64,000 bases of DNA. Origin: an uncultured Clostridium sp. (lineage in GTDB: Bacteria > Bacillota > Clostridia > TANB77 > CAG-508). The stretch covers positions 335,602-399,601 of the forward strand of contig CANEHB010000001.1 of NCBI GenBank assembly GCA_947427205.1, given 5' to 3'. This document shows positions 9,373 through 17,495 of the stretch, in pieces. Under the pieces are notes generated by a model that saw nothing but the letters and a program-made list of their open reading frames with translations, was not told where the DNA came from and searched no databases. A program made the position numbers and the translations under genes. Numbering within the stretch: the first letter of the stretch is position 1; every line of letters starts with the position of its first letter.

Positions 9373-9422
9373 TTAGTGCGTAAAGAATATAAGAAATACG
9401 TAGTACTTTTATGTTAAATAAA

Positions 9423-9463
9423 AAATCGTCAAAAACAAAGAAATTTGATTTTGACGATTTATT
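9423..9463. terminator. Bidirectional terminator between spoVM and rpmB
   Basis: AAATCGTCAAAA (9423-9434) pairs with TTTTGACGATTT (9449-9460). A-rich and T-rich flanks on either side serve both convergent transcripts. Confidence 0.85.
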
Positions 9464-9483
9464 TATTTTTAAATTTGTAGTTT

Positions 9484-9684
9484 CTAAACAGCTCTTTTAA
9501 CTTTTCCAGAACGTAAGCATTTAGAACATACAGAAACTCTTTTAACTTTTCCATCAACAAGAGCTTTTACTGTTCTTAAGTTTGGTTTTACTGTTCTAGT
9601 TGATCTTTTACTGATATGAGAACGTGTTATACTAAGTTGTTTTCCAAAGCTTGTTTCTTTTCCACAAAATGCGCATTTTGCCAT
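9484..9684 (-). CDS. rpmB: 50S ribosomal protein L28
   Basis: 66 residues. It begins MAKCAFCGKET, followed by the family stretch SHISKRSTRTVKPNLR and a C-terminal CSKCLRSGKVKR. Two CxxC pairs make it the zinc-binding form. The ATG at 9684 is chosen because GGAGGTG precedes it; the reading frame extends 24 codons further upstream but that part is not L28-like. It is transcribed opposite to its neighbours. Confidence 0.96.
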   Translation of the reverse strand: MAKCAFCGKETSFGKQLSITRSHISKRSTRTVKPNLRTVKALVDGKVKRVSVCSKCLRSGKVKRAV

Positions 9685-9963
9685 ATCTAAAGCACCTCCA
9701 TTACTTTTAATAAACTGACTATTTAATAGTCTAACATAATATTGAAAAAAAAACAAGTGATTTTTGAAAATATTTTAATAATTATAATGTTTCTTTTGGT
9801 TAGAATTTATTAGAAAAATAAAATTATATATTTAATTAAAATATATACAAGGAAATTATTTAATGATAAAATATAAATATTAAAATCTAGGCATTTTATA
9901 TAAAAATAATAATTGTAAATATAAAATGTATAATGTTCTAAAAATAAAATTTAGGAGGATTAT

Positions 9964-10932
9964 ATGATTGAAAAGATTTTTAAAGTTTTGCTTATAATAG
10001 TAACAATTTTTATCATAACATATGGATGTGTTTTAATTTATGAACATTTTACTGAAGATAACATACCTGAAATTAGTGATGAAGAAAATCAAAAAGACAA
10101 AGAGAAAATTTCCAATGAGCCAATATTTACATTGGAAGATTATCCGAAAGTAGATGCATCACTAGCAACACAACCGTTAACAGATGTATTTATTAAAAAT
10201 TTTACTGGAGAAAAAGAAATAAGCGAAGAATATTTAGATTATACAAATACGCATCCAGGATATATTAGATTAATAGATGGAGAAGTTGATTTGATAGTGG
10301 TTACAGAACCTTCAGAAGATGAACTTAAATATGCTGAAGAACATAATGTTGAATTAGAAGTTATACCAGTTGTAAGAGAAGGTTTTGTTTTTTATGTGAA
10401 TGCAGAAAATCCTGTAAAGAGTTTAACATTAGAACAAATACAAGATATATATTCTGGAAAAATTACAAATTGGTCAGAAGTAGGAGGAAATGATGAGGAA
10501 ATAAGAGCTTTTCAAAGACCTGAAAATTCTGGAAGCCAAACAGGTATGCTTTCATTAGTTATGAAAGATAAGGAATTAATGGAGCCATTAAAAGAAGATT
10601 TAATAGAAACTATGTCAGCAATAATCAATCTTGTATCTGATTATGATAATGGAGTAAATTCAATAGGATATTCATATTATTATTATGCAACAACTATGTT
10701 CGAAACAATAGATAGTACAGTATCAGATAGAATTAGATTATTGGCAATTGATGGAGTAGAACCAAACAACAAAACAATTAAAGATGAAAAATACCCATTA
10801 GAGACAGCGTATTATATTGTAATTAGAAAGGATGAATCAAAAGATAGCAATACTAGAAAACTTGTAGATGCTATGCTTTCAGATAGAGGACAAGCTATTG
10901 CCGAGGAGGCTGGATATGTTGGAGTTAAATAA
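9964..10932 (+). CDS. PstS-like phosphate/anion substrate-binding protein, membrane-anchored
   Basis: An N-terminal membrane helix (residues 5-27) is followed by a periplasmic-binding-protein fold (PBP-like type II). Typical features are VDASLATQPLTDVFIKNF, DLIVVTEPSEDE, LEQIQDIYSGKITNWSEVGG and RPENSGSQTGM, the loop that contacts phosphate in PstS. 322 residues. No PstABC genes follow; instead it overlaps by 17 bases a second anchored protein. A sensing or adaptor role is therefore as likely as transport. Confidence 0.85.
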   Translation: MIEKIFKVLLIIVTIFIITYGCVLIYEHFTEDNIPEISDEENQKDKEKISNEPIFTLEDYPKVDASLATQPLTDVFIKNFTGEKEISEEYLDYTNTHPGYIRLIDGEVDLIVVTEPSEDELKYAEEHNVELEVIPVVREGFVFYVNAENPVKSLTLEQIQDIYSGKITNWSEVGGNDEEIRAFQRPENSGSQTGMLSLVMKDKELMEPLKEDLIETMSAIINLVSDYDNGVNSIGYSYYYYATTMFETIDSTVSDRIRLLAIDGVEPNNKTIKDEKYPLETAYYIVIRKDESKDSNTRKLVDAMLSDRGQAIAEEAGYVGVK

Positions 10933-12316
10933 AAAGGAAAAAGGAAATATTAATTTTATAATTTTAGTTTTAGTGTTATATAGTATTATAGCATTAGGAG
11001 TAACGTTCTATTTGATTTCAATTAAAAATAATAAAAAAGATTTATCAGTTAATATAAAACAAGAAGATATAAAAGAGAATATTAAAGAAACTCTAGATTA
11101 TAGTAAAATTGAAAGAATATCTTTAACAGATAAATACTATATAAATAATATTAAAATTGAAAATAAAGAAGAATATGCAGGAGATATTATAAGTTATAGT
11201 GAAGATATTCCACAATATAAAGTTTCAATAACTTATCCAGAAATATCTGGATTAAGTAATAAGAAAATTGAAGAAAAAATAAATACAGAAATAAAAAATC
11301 AAATAGAAATACTAAAAGATAATGCAGAAATTTTAGATTCAGAAATAAATAATATGTATATTTCAGGAGATGTAATGGCTAATTTTGCAGATGTTCTATC
11401 AATTAGTATTTATAAATCAAACTTTTTAAAAAACAATGATGTAACCTTTAAATATATAGGTTTAAATTTTAGGTTAGATACAGGAGAAAAATTAGAATTT
11501 AAAGATTTGTTTACAGAAGATGCAAGTGTGAAAAGTATTATAGCTCGAGCAGCATATAAAAGTTTAGCGTTTCAATATGCAGTAGAACAAGAAGATTTTG
11601 ATATGTATAGAAATATGGATGAATTTGATTATTCAGAAGTAGAAAATTGCGTTTATAAATTTATGAATTCTTATAATCAAAATTCACACATTGAATATTA
11701 TTTTAATGAAGCTTTGATATATCTATATCAAAATGATAGTTTTATTACAGTTGATATGATAGACTTTTACGAATATATAAATATTTATAACATAGTAAAA
11801 CAAAATAGAAGTTTATATAGTAATGGAAACAAAGAAAAAATAAATTATGTGTTTGGAATGCCACTTTTTGAAAATTATGAGTATTTTGATAAAATTTCTG
11901 ATAATATATTTTTAAGTATTTACAATGGATATAAAAGTTCTGAGGATACAACCTATAATGAAATGTATACAGAATATATGAAGAATTATGATAAATATAA
12001 AAACAGAATTGTAAGCAGTATAAAAGATTATGAAAGAGAAAACAAAAATGCAGTAATATATAATATTAAGTATATCGATGTAAACAGCGAAGAAAATCAT
12101 TTATTAAGAGCAGTTGCTGAAAAAATAGAAATTGATGATTTAGATAAGAATTTAGATGAAATTTATGCAAAAGCTTCTCGAGGAGATGGAATGGATGGAA
12201 TTTCATTTTATAATTTAAACGAAGAATACAAGACATATAATGTTAGTATTAATGAAAAAGAAACAGGAGAATTAGAAATAATAGAAGAAGAGATTGTGTC
12301 ATATTCAGATATATAA
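10916..12316 (+). CDS. Membrane-anchored extracellular protein, DUF3298/RsiV-like
   Basis: 466 residues: one N-terminal membrane helix (about residues 12-34) and a large extracellular part. Residues 80-200 (YPEISGLSNKKIEEKINTEI..., YIGLNFRLDTGEKLEFKDLF) look like the DUF3298 fold of RsiV and PdaC. The rest is unassigned, rich in Tyr, Asn and Asp. The ATG at 10916 is chosen because GAGGAGG lies six bases before it, inside the end of the preceding gene, which implies translational coupling. An in-frame ATG at 10868 lacks an SD. Confidence 0.7.
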   Translation: MLELNKKEKGNINFIILVLVLYSIIALGVTFYLISIKNNKKDLSVNIKQEDIKENIKETLDYSKIERISLTDKYYINNIKIENKEEYAGDIISYSEDIPQYKVSITYPEISGLSNKKIEEKINTEIKNQIEILKDNAEILDSEINNMYISGDVMANFADVLSISIYKSNFLKNNDVTFKYIGLNFRLDTGEKLEFKDLFTEDASVKSIIARAAYKSLAFQYAVEQEDFDMYRNMDEFDYSEVENCVYKFMNSYNQNSHIEYYFNEALIYLYQNDSFITVDMIDFYEYINIYNIVKQNRSLYSNGNKEKINYVFGMPLFENYEYFDKISDNIFLSIYNGYKSSEDTTYNEMYTEYMKNYDKYKNRIVSSIKDYERENKNAVIYNIKYIDVNSEENHLLRAVAEKIEIDDLDKNLDEIYAKASRGDGMDGISFYNLNEEYKTYNVSINEKETGELEIIEEEIVSYSDI

Positions 12317-12396
12317 ATAAATTAACTATTTAGGAAGTAAATTATGCAAAATAGTATTTGATTTTATTAAATAAGAAAATTGTTTACATAATAGGA

Positions 12397-12424
12397 TTGA
12401 CTTTTCGCAAAAATATAGTATAAT
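12397..12424 (+). promoter_or_regulatory. Promoter of the 12461 gene
   Basis: TTGACT (12397-12402), a 16-base spacer and TATAAT (12419-12424), 36 bases before the start codon. Confidence 0.65.
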
Positions 12425-12460
12425 GATATTTGTAGATGATTTTCTTGAAGGGAGAAATAT

Positions 12461-12784
12461 ATGCTAGCTAAATTATGGAAAAAAGTTTTACTTGCTGTAT
12501 GTATTGTAGCCTGTATATTTAATGTAATGTCAAAATTAGTAAATAGAACATCTTTAGAAGACAATTTGAAAAGTGCAAATGATGGAAACGTTGTTTTTGA
12601 TATATTTACTAAAAAAGATAATGATGCAGAACAAGAATCAGCAAATGAAATTATTGATAATAAAGTAGAAAATGAAGAAAAAGTAAATACAGAACCTGAA
12701 GTAGTTAATGAACCAGAAGAAAATCAAGAACAAGAAAAGTCTTCAGGAGGAGTAAAATTTACAGATTTTGTTATAGAATTTTAA
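12461..12784 (+). CDS. Small single-pass membrane protein with acidic tail, unknown function
   Basis: 107 residues: a short basic start, one membrane helix (about residues 8-24), then a Glu/Asn-rich, probably disordered extracellular region ending FTDFVIEF. A GAAGGGAG site precedes the ATG and a good promoter lies upstream, so it is very likely expressed. No family recognised. Confidence 0.65.
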   Translation: MLAKLWKKVLLAVCIVACIFNVMSKLVNRTSLEDNLKSANDGNVVFDIFTKKDNDAEQESANEIIDNKVENEEKVNTEPEVVNEPEENQEQEKSSGGVKFTDFVIEF

Positions 12785-12818
12785 TATAATATAAACAAAA
12801 AAATTAAATATAAAATAC

Positions 12819-12847
12819 TTGCAAAGTGAAAACTATTGTGATATTAT
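12819..12847 (+). promoter_or_regulatory. rpmE promoter
   Basis: TTGCAA (12819-12824), 17-base spacer, TATTAT (12842-12847), 42 bases before the start codon. Confidence 0.6.
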
Positions 12848-12888
12848 ATATAAGATTGTTTTAAAAATGTAAGAAAGAGGTGAATTAC

Positions 12889-13089
12889 ATGAAAAAAGAA
12901 ATACAACCAAATTATACAGCTTCTAAAATTATATGTGCATGTGGAAATGTAATTGAAACAAATTCAACTAAACCAGAAATGAAAGTTGATGTTTGCTCTA
13001 AATGTCATCCATTTTGGACAGGAAGCTTAAAACAAAACACTACAGGTGGTAGAGCAGATAAATTTAAGAAAAAATATGGTATTGCTTAG
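12889..13089 (+). CDS. rpmE: 50S ribosomal protein L31, zinc-binding type
   Basis: 66 residues. The start MKKEIQPNY, the pair CACG, the second pair CSKCHPFWTG and the end GGRADKFKKKYG are diagnostic. Four cysteines make it the zinc (C+) paralogue. AAAGAGGTGA precedes the ATG at 12889; the in-frame GTG at 12880 lies within that site and is rejected. A 25-bp terminator follows. Confidence 0.96.
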   Translation: MKKEIQPNYTASKIICACGNVIETNSTKPEMKVDVCSKCHPFWTGSLKQNTTGGRADKFKKKYGIA

Positions 13090-13122
13090 GCTAATACCTA
13101 AATATAAAATTTATTGCGCAAT

Positions 13123-13187
13123 AAAAATCTAGGATTTGAAATATGTTCTAAATGATTAGAATACATTTCAAATCCTAGATTTTTTTA
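13123..13187 (+). terminator. Strong terminator after rpmE
   Basis: About 25 near-perfect pairs: AAAATCTAGGATTTGAAATA on the left arm is mirrored by TTTCAAATCCTAGATTTT on the right, followed by T6. The A tract on its left could also serve the convergent carboxypeptidase transcript. Confidence 0.9.
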
Positions 13188-13360
13188 TATTATAGGAATT
13201 GTGAAGTAATTTCCTATAATATAAACGTTTTGCTCAATTTTGCACATTTCTTAGCTGTGAAAAACATAGTGAGCTACATATAAGTTATGTACAAAGAACA
13301 AAAATTAGTACATTGGCGAGTAATTTTAACTTTTACAATTTTATATAATGTACTTTTTTG
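13185..13360. repeat. Dispersed intergenic repeat, copy A
   Basis: Starts with a 14-bp inverted repeat (TTATATTATAGGAA at 13185-13198, its mirror at 13211-13224). Similarity to copy B at 59327 continues with CAATTTTGCACATTTCTTAG, AGCTACATATAAGTTATGTA, GTAATTTT and CAATTTTATATAATGT. No coding potential seen. It fills the gap between rpmE and the carboxypeptidase gene. Confidence 0.65.
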
Positions 13361-13373
13361 ATATTATATAAAT

Positions 13374-14582
13374 CTATCTTAATAAATTAAGCCATTTTGA
13401 AGAGATATAGTCAAACATTGTTAAAAGACTTTTTTTAGAAACATCATTATCAGCAATTAAATTAACTGAAGAGATAAGTTCATTATTAAGAAAGTAGTCT
13501 ACTTTTCCTAAAATAGTTCCTTTTGAAATTGGAGCTTCAATATTTTCATTTAAAGTCAATTCTTGTGTTATTTCAGCTGAATCTGATTTTTTAATTAGTA
13601 CACCACTGTCGTTTTCAAACACAAGATTGACACTAGCTGTAGTTCCTTTATTAACATTAATACTTTGAAGAATATCATCTTTGTTTGCAATTTTTTTATA
13701 ACTATATGTATTAAATCCATAGTCAAGTAAAAGTTTAGCTTCTGAGAAACGTACTTTAGGAGTAGGAGCTCTTAAAACAACAGCTATCAAAGATAAATCA
13801 CCTCTAGTAGCGCTAGCAGATAAATTGTATAAAGCTAAAGAAGTAGAGCCAGTTTTTAGACCAGTTGCGCCATCATAAGTACGAATAAGTTTATTCGTGT
13901 TTACAAGTTCTGATTTTCCATCACGAAGACTATCCATCCAAATAGTTGTATAATTAGTAATACTTGGATGATTTTGTAATAGTTCTTTTGACATTAATGA
14001 AATATCATAGCTAGATGTTAAATGACCATCTTCATCAATACCATGACAATTTTTAAAAGTAGTATCATTCATACCAAGTTCTTTTGCACGTTCATTCATT
14101 TTTTGTACAAATAATTCTTCGCTACCAGCTAAATATTCTGCCATAGCTACAGTACAATCATTAGCACTTACTACACAAATTGCTTTAAGCATTTCATGAA
14201 CAGATAGAGTTTCTGTTTGATCTAACCAAATTTGAGAGCCTCCCATACTAGATGCCTTTTCACTACAAGGGACTTGTGTTTCTAAAGTAATATCACCACG
14301 ATCTAAAGCCTCCATAATTAAAAGTATACTCATAATTTTAGTTACGCTTGCAGGACGAAGCTTATCATGAGAGTTTTTTTCATAAAGAATTTTACCTGAT
14401 GATTGCTCAATTAAAATTGCACTTTCAGATTCTATATTTAAGAAGTCAGAAGCAGTGTCTGCATTAACTTCAGTGGTGTCAGTGTTTTCTGACCATACAG
14501 GAATAGTAGTATATATGGCCAAAGAGATAGTGTTTAGTAAAATAATAAATAATAGAAAAATAGTAATAATCTTATGTTTCAT
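13374..14582 (-). CDS. dacF: D-alanyl-D-alanine carboxypeptidase (class A PBP5/DacF type)
   Basis: Penicillin-binding protein that trims the terminal D-Ala of peptidoglycan stem peptides outside the membrane. Signal peptide at residues 1-24, then the three serine-transpeptidase motifs: S79-x-x-K82 (SVTK), S139-A-N141 and K243-T-G245. After the catalytic domain comes the PBP5-type beta domain and a C-terminal amphipathic segment (SLLTMFDYISSKWLNLLR) that would attach to the membrane. 402 residues, family-typical. The choice between dacA and dacF naming is uncertain. Confidence 0.93.
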   Translation of the reverse strand: MKHKIITIFLLFIILLNTISLAIYTTIPVWSENTDTTEVNADTASDFLNIESESAILIEQSSGKILYEKNSHDKLRPASVTKIMSILLIMEALDRGDITLETQVPCSEKASSMGGSQIWLDQTETLSVHEMLKAICVVSANDCTVAMAEYLAGSEELFVQKMNERAKELGMNDTTFKNCHGIDEDGHLTSSYDISLMSKELLQNHPSITNYTTIWMDSLRDGKSELVNTNKLIRTYDGATGLKTGSTSLALYNLSASATRGDLSLIAVVLRAPTPKVRFSEAKLLLDYGFNTYSYKKIANKDDILQSINVNKGTTASVNLVFENDSGVLIKKSDSAEITQELTLNENIEAPISKGTILGKVDYFLNNELISSVNLIADNDVSKKSLLTMFDYISSKWLNLLR

Positions 14583-14889
14583 AATAAAATATAATCCTTT
14601 CTTTTTTGATATATAGTTGAGAAAAAAGATATTTTTAACTATACTTTAATTTTTTATTAACATTAAATTTTAGAAATTATCTTATGAAAAGTATAAATAA
14701 TTTTTTATGAGATAAAATATCTTTGTTAAAATGTATGTAGAAGTTTATTTAATATTACATTTAATAAAATTTAAAATAAATTTAAATAAAAAAATAAATT
14801 GAATAAGAATTTTTTGTAAATATAAAATTTAATTTAAAATACTAATATATAGAGAGATTAAAAGTATTTTGATAATTTTAAAAAATATC
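14583..14889. other. AT-rich intergenic spacer without recognised gene
   Basis: About 300 bases between the divergent carboxypeptidase and phosphofructokinase genes. Extremely AT-rich. I see no open frame with an SD and no strong hairpin; it should contain the leftward promoter of the carboxypeptidase gene. Confidence 0.6.
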
Positions 14890-14918
14890 TTGTATTATGA
14901 AAAAAACTTGTATATAAT
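14890..14918 (+). promoter_or_regulatory. pfkA promoter
   Basis: TTGTAT (14890-14895), 17-base spacer, TATAAT (14913-14918). A GGGGGAAAG ribosome site follows at about 14970. Confidence 0.65.
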
Positions 14919-14984
14919 ATGAAAGGATTGTAAAAAAATACCAATTAATAAAATTTTATTTTATTTATAGGGGGAAAGTATAAT

Positions 14985-16133
14985 ATGGAATCAAAAGTAA
15001 AAAAAGTTGCGATATTAACAAATGGAGGAGATGCTCCAGGACTAAATGCAGTAATAAGAGCTATAGTAAAAACAGCTAGAACATATGGTGTTGAATGCTA
15101 TGGATTTATAGAAGGATATCAAGGATTATTACACAATAACTATGTTAAATTAGATTTACAAGGAAATGCATCTGGACTATTAACAAAAGGAGGAACAATA
15201 ATAGGAACATCAAATAGTACAAATGTATTTAATTATAAAGTAACAAATGAAGATGGATCAGTTGAATATAAAGATTTATCAGATGTTTGTGTTGAAAATA
15301 TAAAAAATGCAGGATTTGATTGTATATTTACTTTAGGTGGAGATGGAACTCAAAAATCAAGTAGAGATTTCTCTTTAAAAGGAGTAAATTGTATAGGAGT
15401 TCCAAAAACAATAGATAATGATGTTGCACACACAGATATGACATTTGGATATAATACAGCAGTTTCTGTTGCAACAGAAGCTTTAGATAGATTACACACA
15501 ACAGCAGAAGCGCATCATAGAATAATGGTATTAGAAGTTATGGGAAGATATGCAGGATGGCTTGCTTTAGAATCAGCAATAGCTGGTGGAGCTGATGTTG
15601 CATTAATTCCAGAAATTCCTTATGATATTAACAAAGTAGCTGAAAAAGTAAATGAAAGAAGGGCAAGAGGAAAAGAATTTACTATTGTTGTAACTTCAGA
15701 AGGAGCTATGCCAAAAGATGGAACAATTACAGTAAAGAAAACTTTAAATGATGGAGCAGGACTTGATAATATTAGACTTGGTGGAATTGGCGAAAAAGTA
15801 GCTAATGATCTTGAAGAATTAACAGGATTAGTTGCTAGAAATACAACTTTAGGATATGTTCAAAGAGGAGGAACACCATCAGCATTTGATAGAATACTTT
15901 CAACAAAATATGGAACTAAAGCTATGGAACTTGCAATGCAAGGAATATTCAATGTTTTAGTAACATATAAAGGTGGAGAAATGGGATATGTTACATTAGA
16001 AGATGTTGTTGGAAATAATAAAGTAGTTGGAGCAGCTTCAGGAAATACTAAAGAAAGCAATATAAGAAAAATAAAAATGGATGATGATTTAATTAGAGTA
16101 GCTAGAGATTTAGGTATGTGCTTAGGAGACTAA
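14985..16133 (+). CDS. pfkA: 6-phosphofructokinase
   Basis: Phosphorylates fructose 6-phosphate in glycolysis. 382 residues, longer than the classic 320-residue bacterial ATP enzyme. The N-terminal TNGGDAPGLNAVIR binds the phosphoryl donor; GGDGTQ (near residue 119) and GVPKTIDND (near residue 142) are the donor-specificity and catalytic loops. Gly in GGDG is the ATP-type residue, while Lys in PKTIDND is the pyrophosphate-type residue, so this belongs to the long mixed clade. ATP use is the likelier reading, but not certain. Followed by its own terminator; single-gene unit. Confidence 0.92.
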   Translation: MESKVKKVAILTNGGDAPGLNAVIRAIVKTARTYGVECYGFIEGYQGLLHNNYVKLDLQGNASGLLTKGGTIIGTSNSTNVFNYKVTNEDGSVEYKDLSDVCVENIKNAGFDCIFTLGGDGTQKSSRDFSLKGVNCIGVPKTIDNDVAHTDMTFGYNTAVSVATEALDRLHTTAEAHHRIMVLEVMGRYAGWLALESAIAGGADVALIPEIPYDINKVAEKVNERRARGKEFTIVVTSEGAMPKDGTITVKKTLNDGAGLDNIRLGGIGEKVANDLEELTGLVARNTTLGYVQRGGTPSAFDRILSTKYGTKAMELAMQGIFNVLVTYKGGEMGYVTLEDVVGNNKVVGAASGNTKESNIRKIKMDDDLIRVARDLGMCLGD

Positions 16134-16161
16134 TTACATTATATATGAAATTATAAATTAT

Positions 16162-16199
16162 GCCTTAAACATTAAATGATAATGTTTAAGGCGTTTTTT
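16162..16199 (+). terminator. Terminator after pfkA
   Basis: A perfect 13-bp stem, GCCTTAAACATTA (16162-16174) with TAATGTTTAAGGC (16180-16192), then GT6. Confidence 0.92.
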
Positions 16200-16269
16200 A
16201 TAGTTTTAAATATATAAATTTTAGAATATGTTTTATTTTAATATTAACTTGCGCGTATAGATATAATTC

Positions 16270-16298
16270 TTGAATAATTTATGTAAACATGATATAAT
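16270..16298 (+). promoter_or_regulatory. Promoter of foreign-codon cassette 1
   Basis: TTGAAT (16270-16275), 17-base spacer, TATAAT (16293-16298), about 100 bases before the start codon. Confidence 0.65.
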
Positions 16299-16400
16299 AT
16301 TTGTTAGCCAAATATTAGAAAAAAGGGAGTGATAATTCATACTTTACTATGGCTGGAACAATTAAATAATTTCTAGAATTAAGAAAGGACAGGTGACGTA

Positions 16401-17204
16401 ATGAGAACAAGAGGAATACGGTTGGAGGGGATTTCAACCAGAAACGGAGTAGCATTTGACGTGCCAAGTTGTGAAAATATGGCAGTGCAGGCTGTTCGAG
16501 AGAACGGAAAGATAAGAACAGAGGCTTTTAATGTCTTAAGAGCAGACGCTATCAAAGAGCCAAGCTTTTTTTCCATTGTAAAAAAGGAGTACAATTCTCC
16601 TAAAAAATGGTGGAAAATTGCTATGTTTTATCTGTTACTTCTTTCAATTGCTTTTGCACTTTTTGCCTACTTGAAAAATGGTCTGTTTTCTGCAGCACTG
16701 CTTTTTGTTATGTGGGATTTTTTTGATCACAAATTTACCAATTTTATATTTTTGTTGGTAAAGATGGTGAAAAACAAAGGCCTCAAGACAGAGAAACAGA
16801 TGTATGCTGCTATGAATATGGGCAGAAATGCATACGAGAAACTAAAAAAAGTGCCGACTATTGAAGAAATGAGGAAAAGCTCCATGATGGACAAAGATCG
16901 AATAATTGTCAATTATGGGAGTGCCTTTTTCTTATGGTTTCTTGCATGTATAGGTCTTTCACTGGTGAAAATCGATGACTTGTATCATGTCTCTTTTGTG
17001 GAGATGATGATAGTATGTGCAGTAGTTACATTTTTTATTTGGCTTGAAAACTCGATTGAGGATATGGGTTTTCATCGTTGTCTGGAAATCTTTTTTGTCA
17101 GTAATCCCACAGATGAACAGCTGGAGGTAGTTATGGAGGCTATCAGAAAAGTGGATGAGGATGACAGAAAAGGAAATGATTTATTGGATGAAATATATTC
17201 GTAA
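16401..17204 (+). CDS. Membrane protein of foreign codon usage (cassette 1), unknown function
   Basis: 267 residues, no family recognised. Two membrane helices at about 74-110, a basic cytoplasmic stretch, and two more helices at about 174-215; the ends are charged. The base composition is clearly higher in GC than the neighbours (codons such as CGG, GTG, CTG, GAG), and codon 7 is an in-frame CGG, a codon absent from intact AT-rich genes here. The site AAAGGACAGGTGACGTA precedes the ATG. It has its own promoter and terminator, so it looks like a stand-alone acquired gene. Confidence 0.75.
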   Translation: MRTRGIRLEGISTRNGVAFDVPSCENMAVQAVRENGKIRTEAFNVLRADAIKEPSFFSIVKKEYNSPKKWWKIAMFYLLLLSIAFALFAYLKNGLFSAALLFVMWDFFDHKFTNFIFLLVKMVKNKGLKTEKQMYAAMNMGRNAYEKLKKVPTIEEMRKSSMMDKDRIIVNYGSAFFLWFLACIGLSLVKIDDLYHVSFVEMMIVCAVVTFFIWLENSIEDMGFHRCLEIFFVSNPTDEQLEVVMEAIRKVDEDDRKGNDLLDEIYS

Positions 17205-17312
17205 TTGAAGCGAAAACCAGTAATCAGTTTGTGGGATAACATGTGCAATAGAAATCAGGTGCAGTGGAGTTAAAGTTTTAATCAATACGTAATCTAGTTT
17301 TAAAGGTTTGAA

Positions 17313-17355
17313 AATGTGCATTTTCTATAAAAGGTAAATGCACATTCTTCATTTT
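17313..17355 (+). terminator. Terminator after cassette 1
   Basis: AATGTGCATTT (17313-17323) pairs with AAATGCACATT (17336-17346), followed by a T-rich stretch. The 100 bases between the gene and this hairpin contain no further open frame. Confidence 0.7.
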
Positions 17356-17423
17356 AATAATAAATAGAATTATTTAACAATAATTGCAATTAACTCTAAT
17401 ATACAGGAAATTACTAAAAAAGC

Positions 17424-17451
17424 TTGATTTTTATTTTGATTGTGATATAAT
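17424..17451 (+). promoter_or_regulatory. Trigger-factor promoter
   Basis: TTGATT (17424-17429), 16-base spacer, TATAAT (17446-17451), 44 bases before the start codon. Confidence 0.6.
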
Positions 17452-17495
17452 ATAAAAGCTATTTGTGAAAATAGGAAGAAAATGGAGGAAATAAA

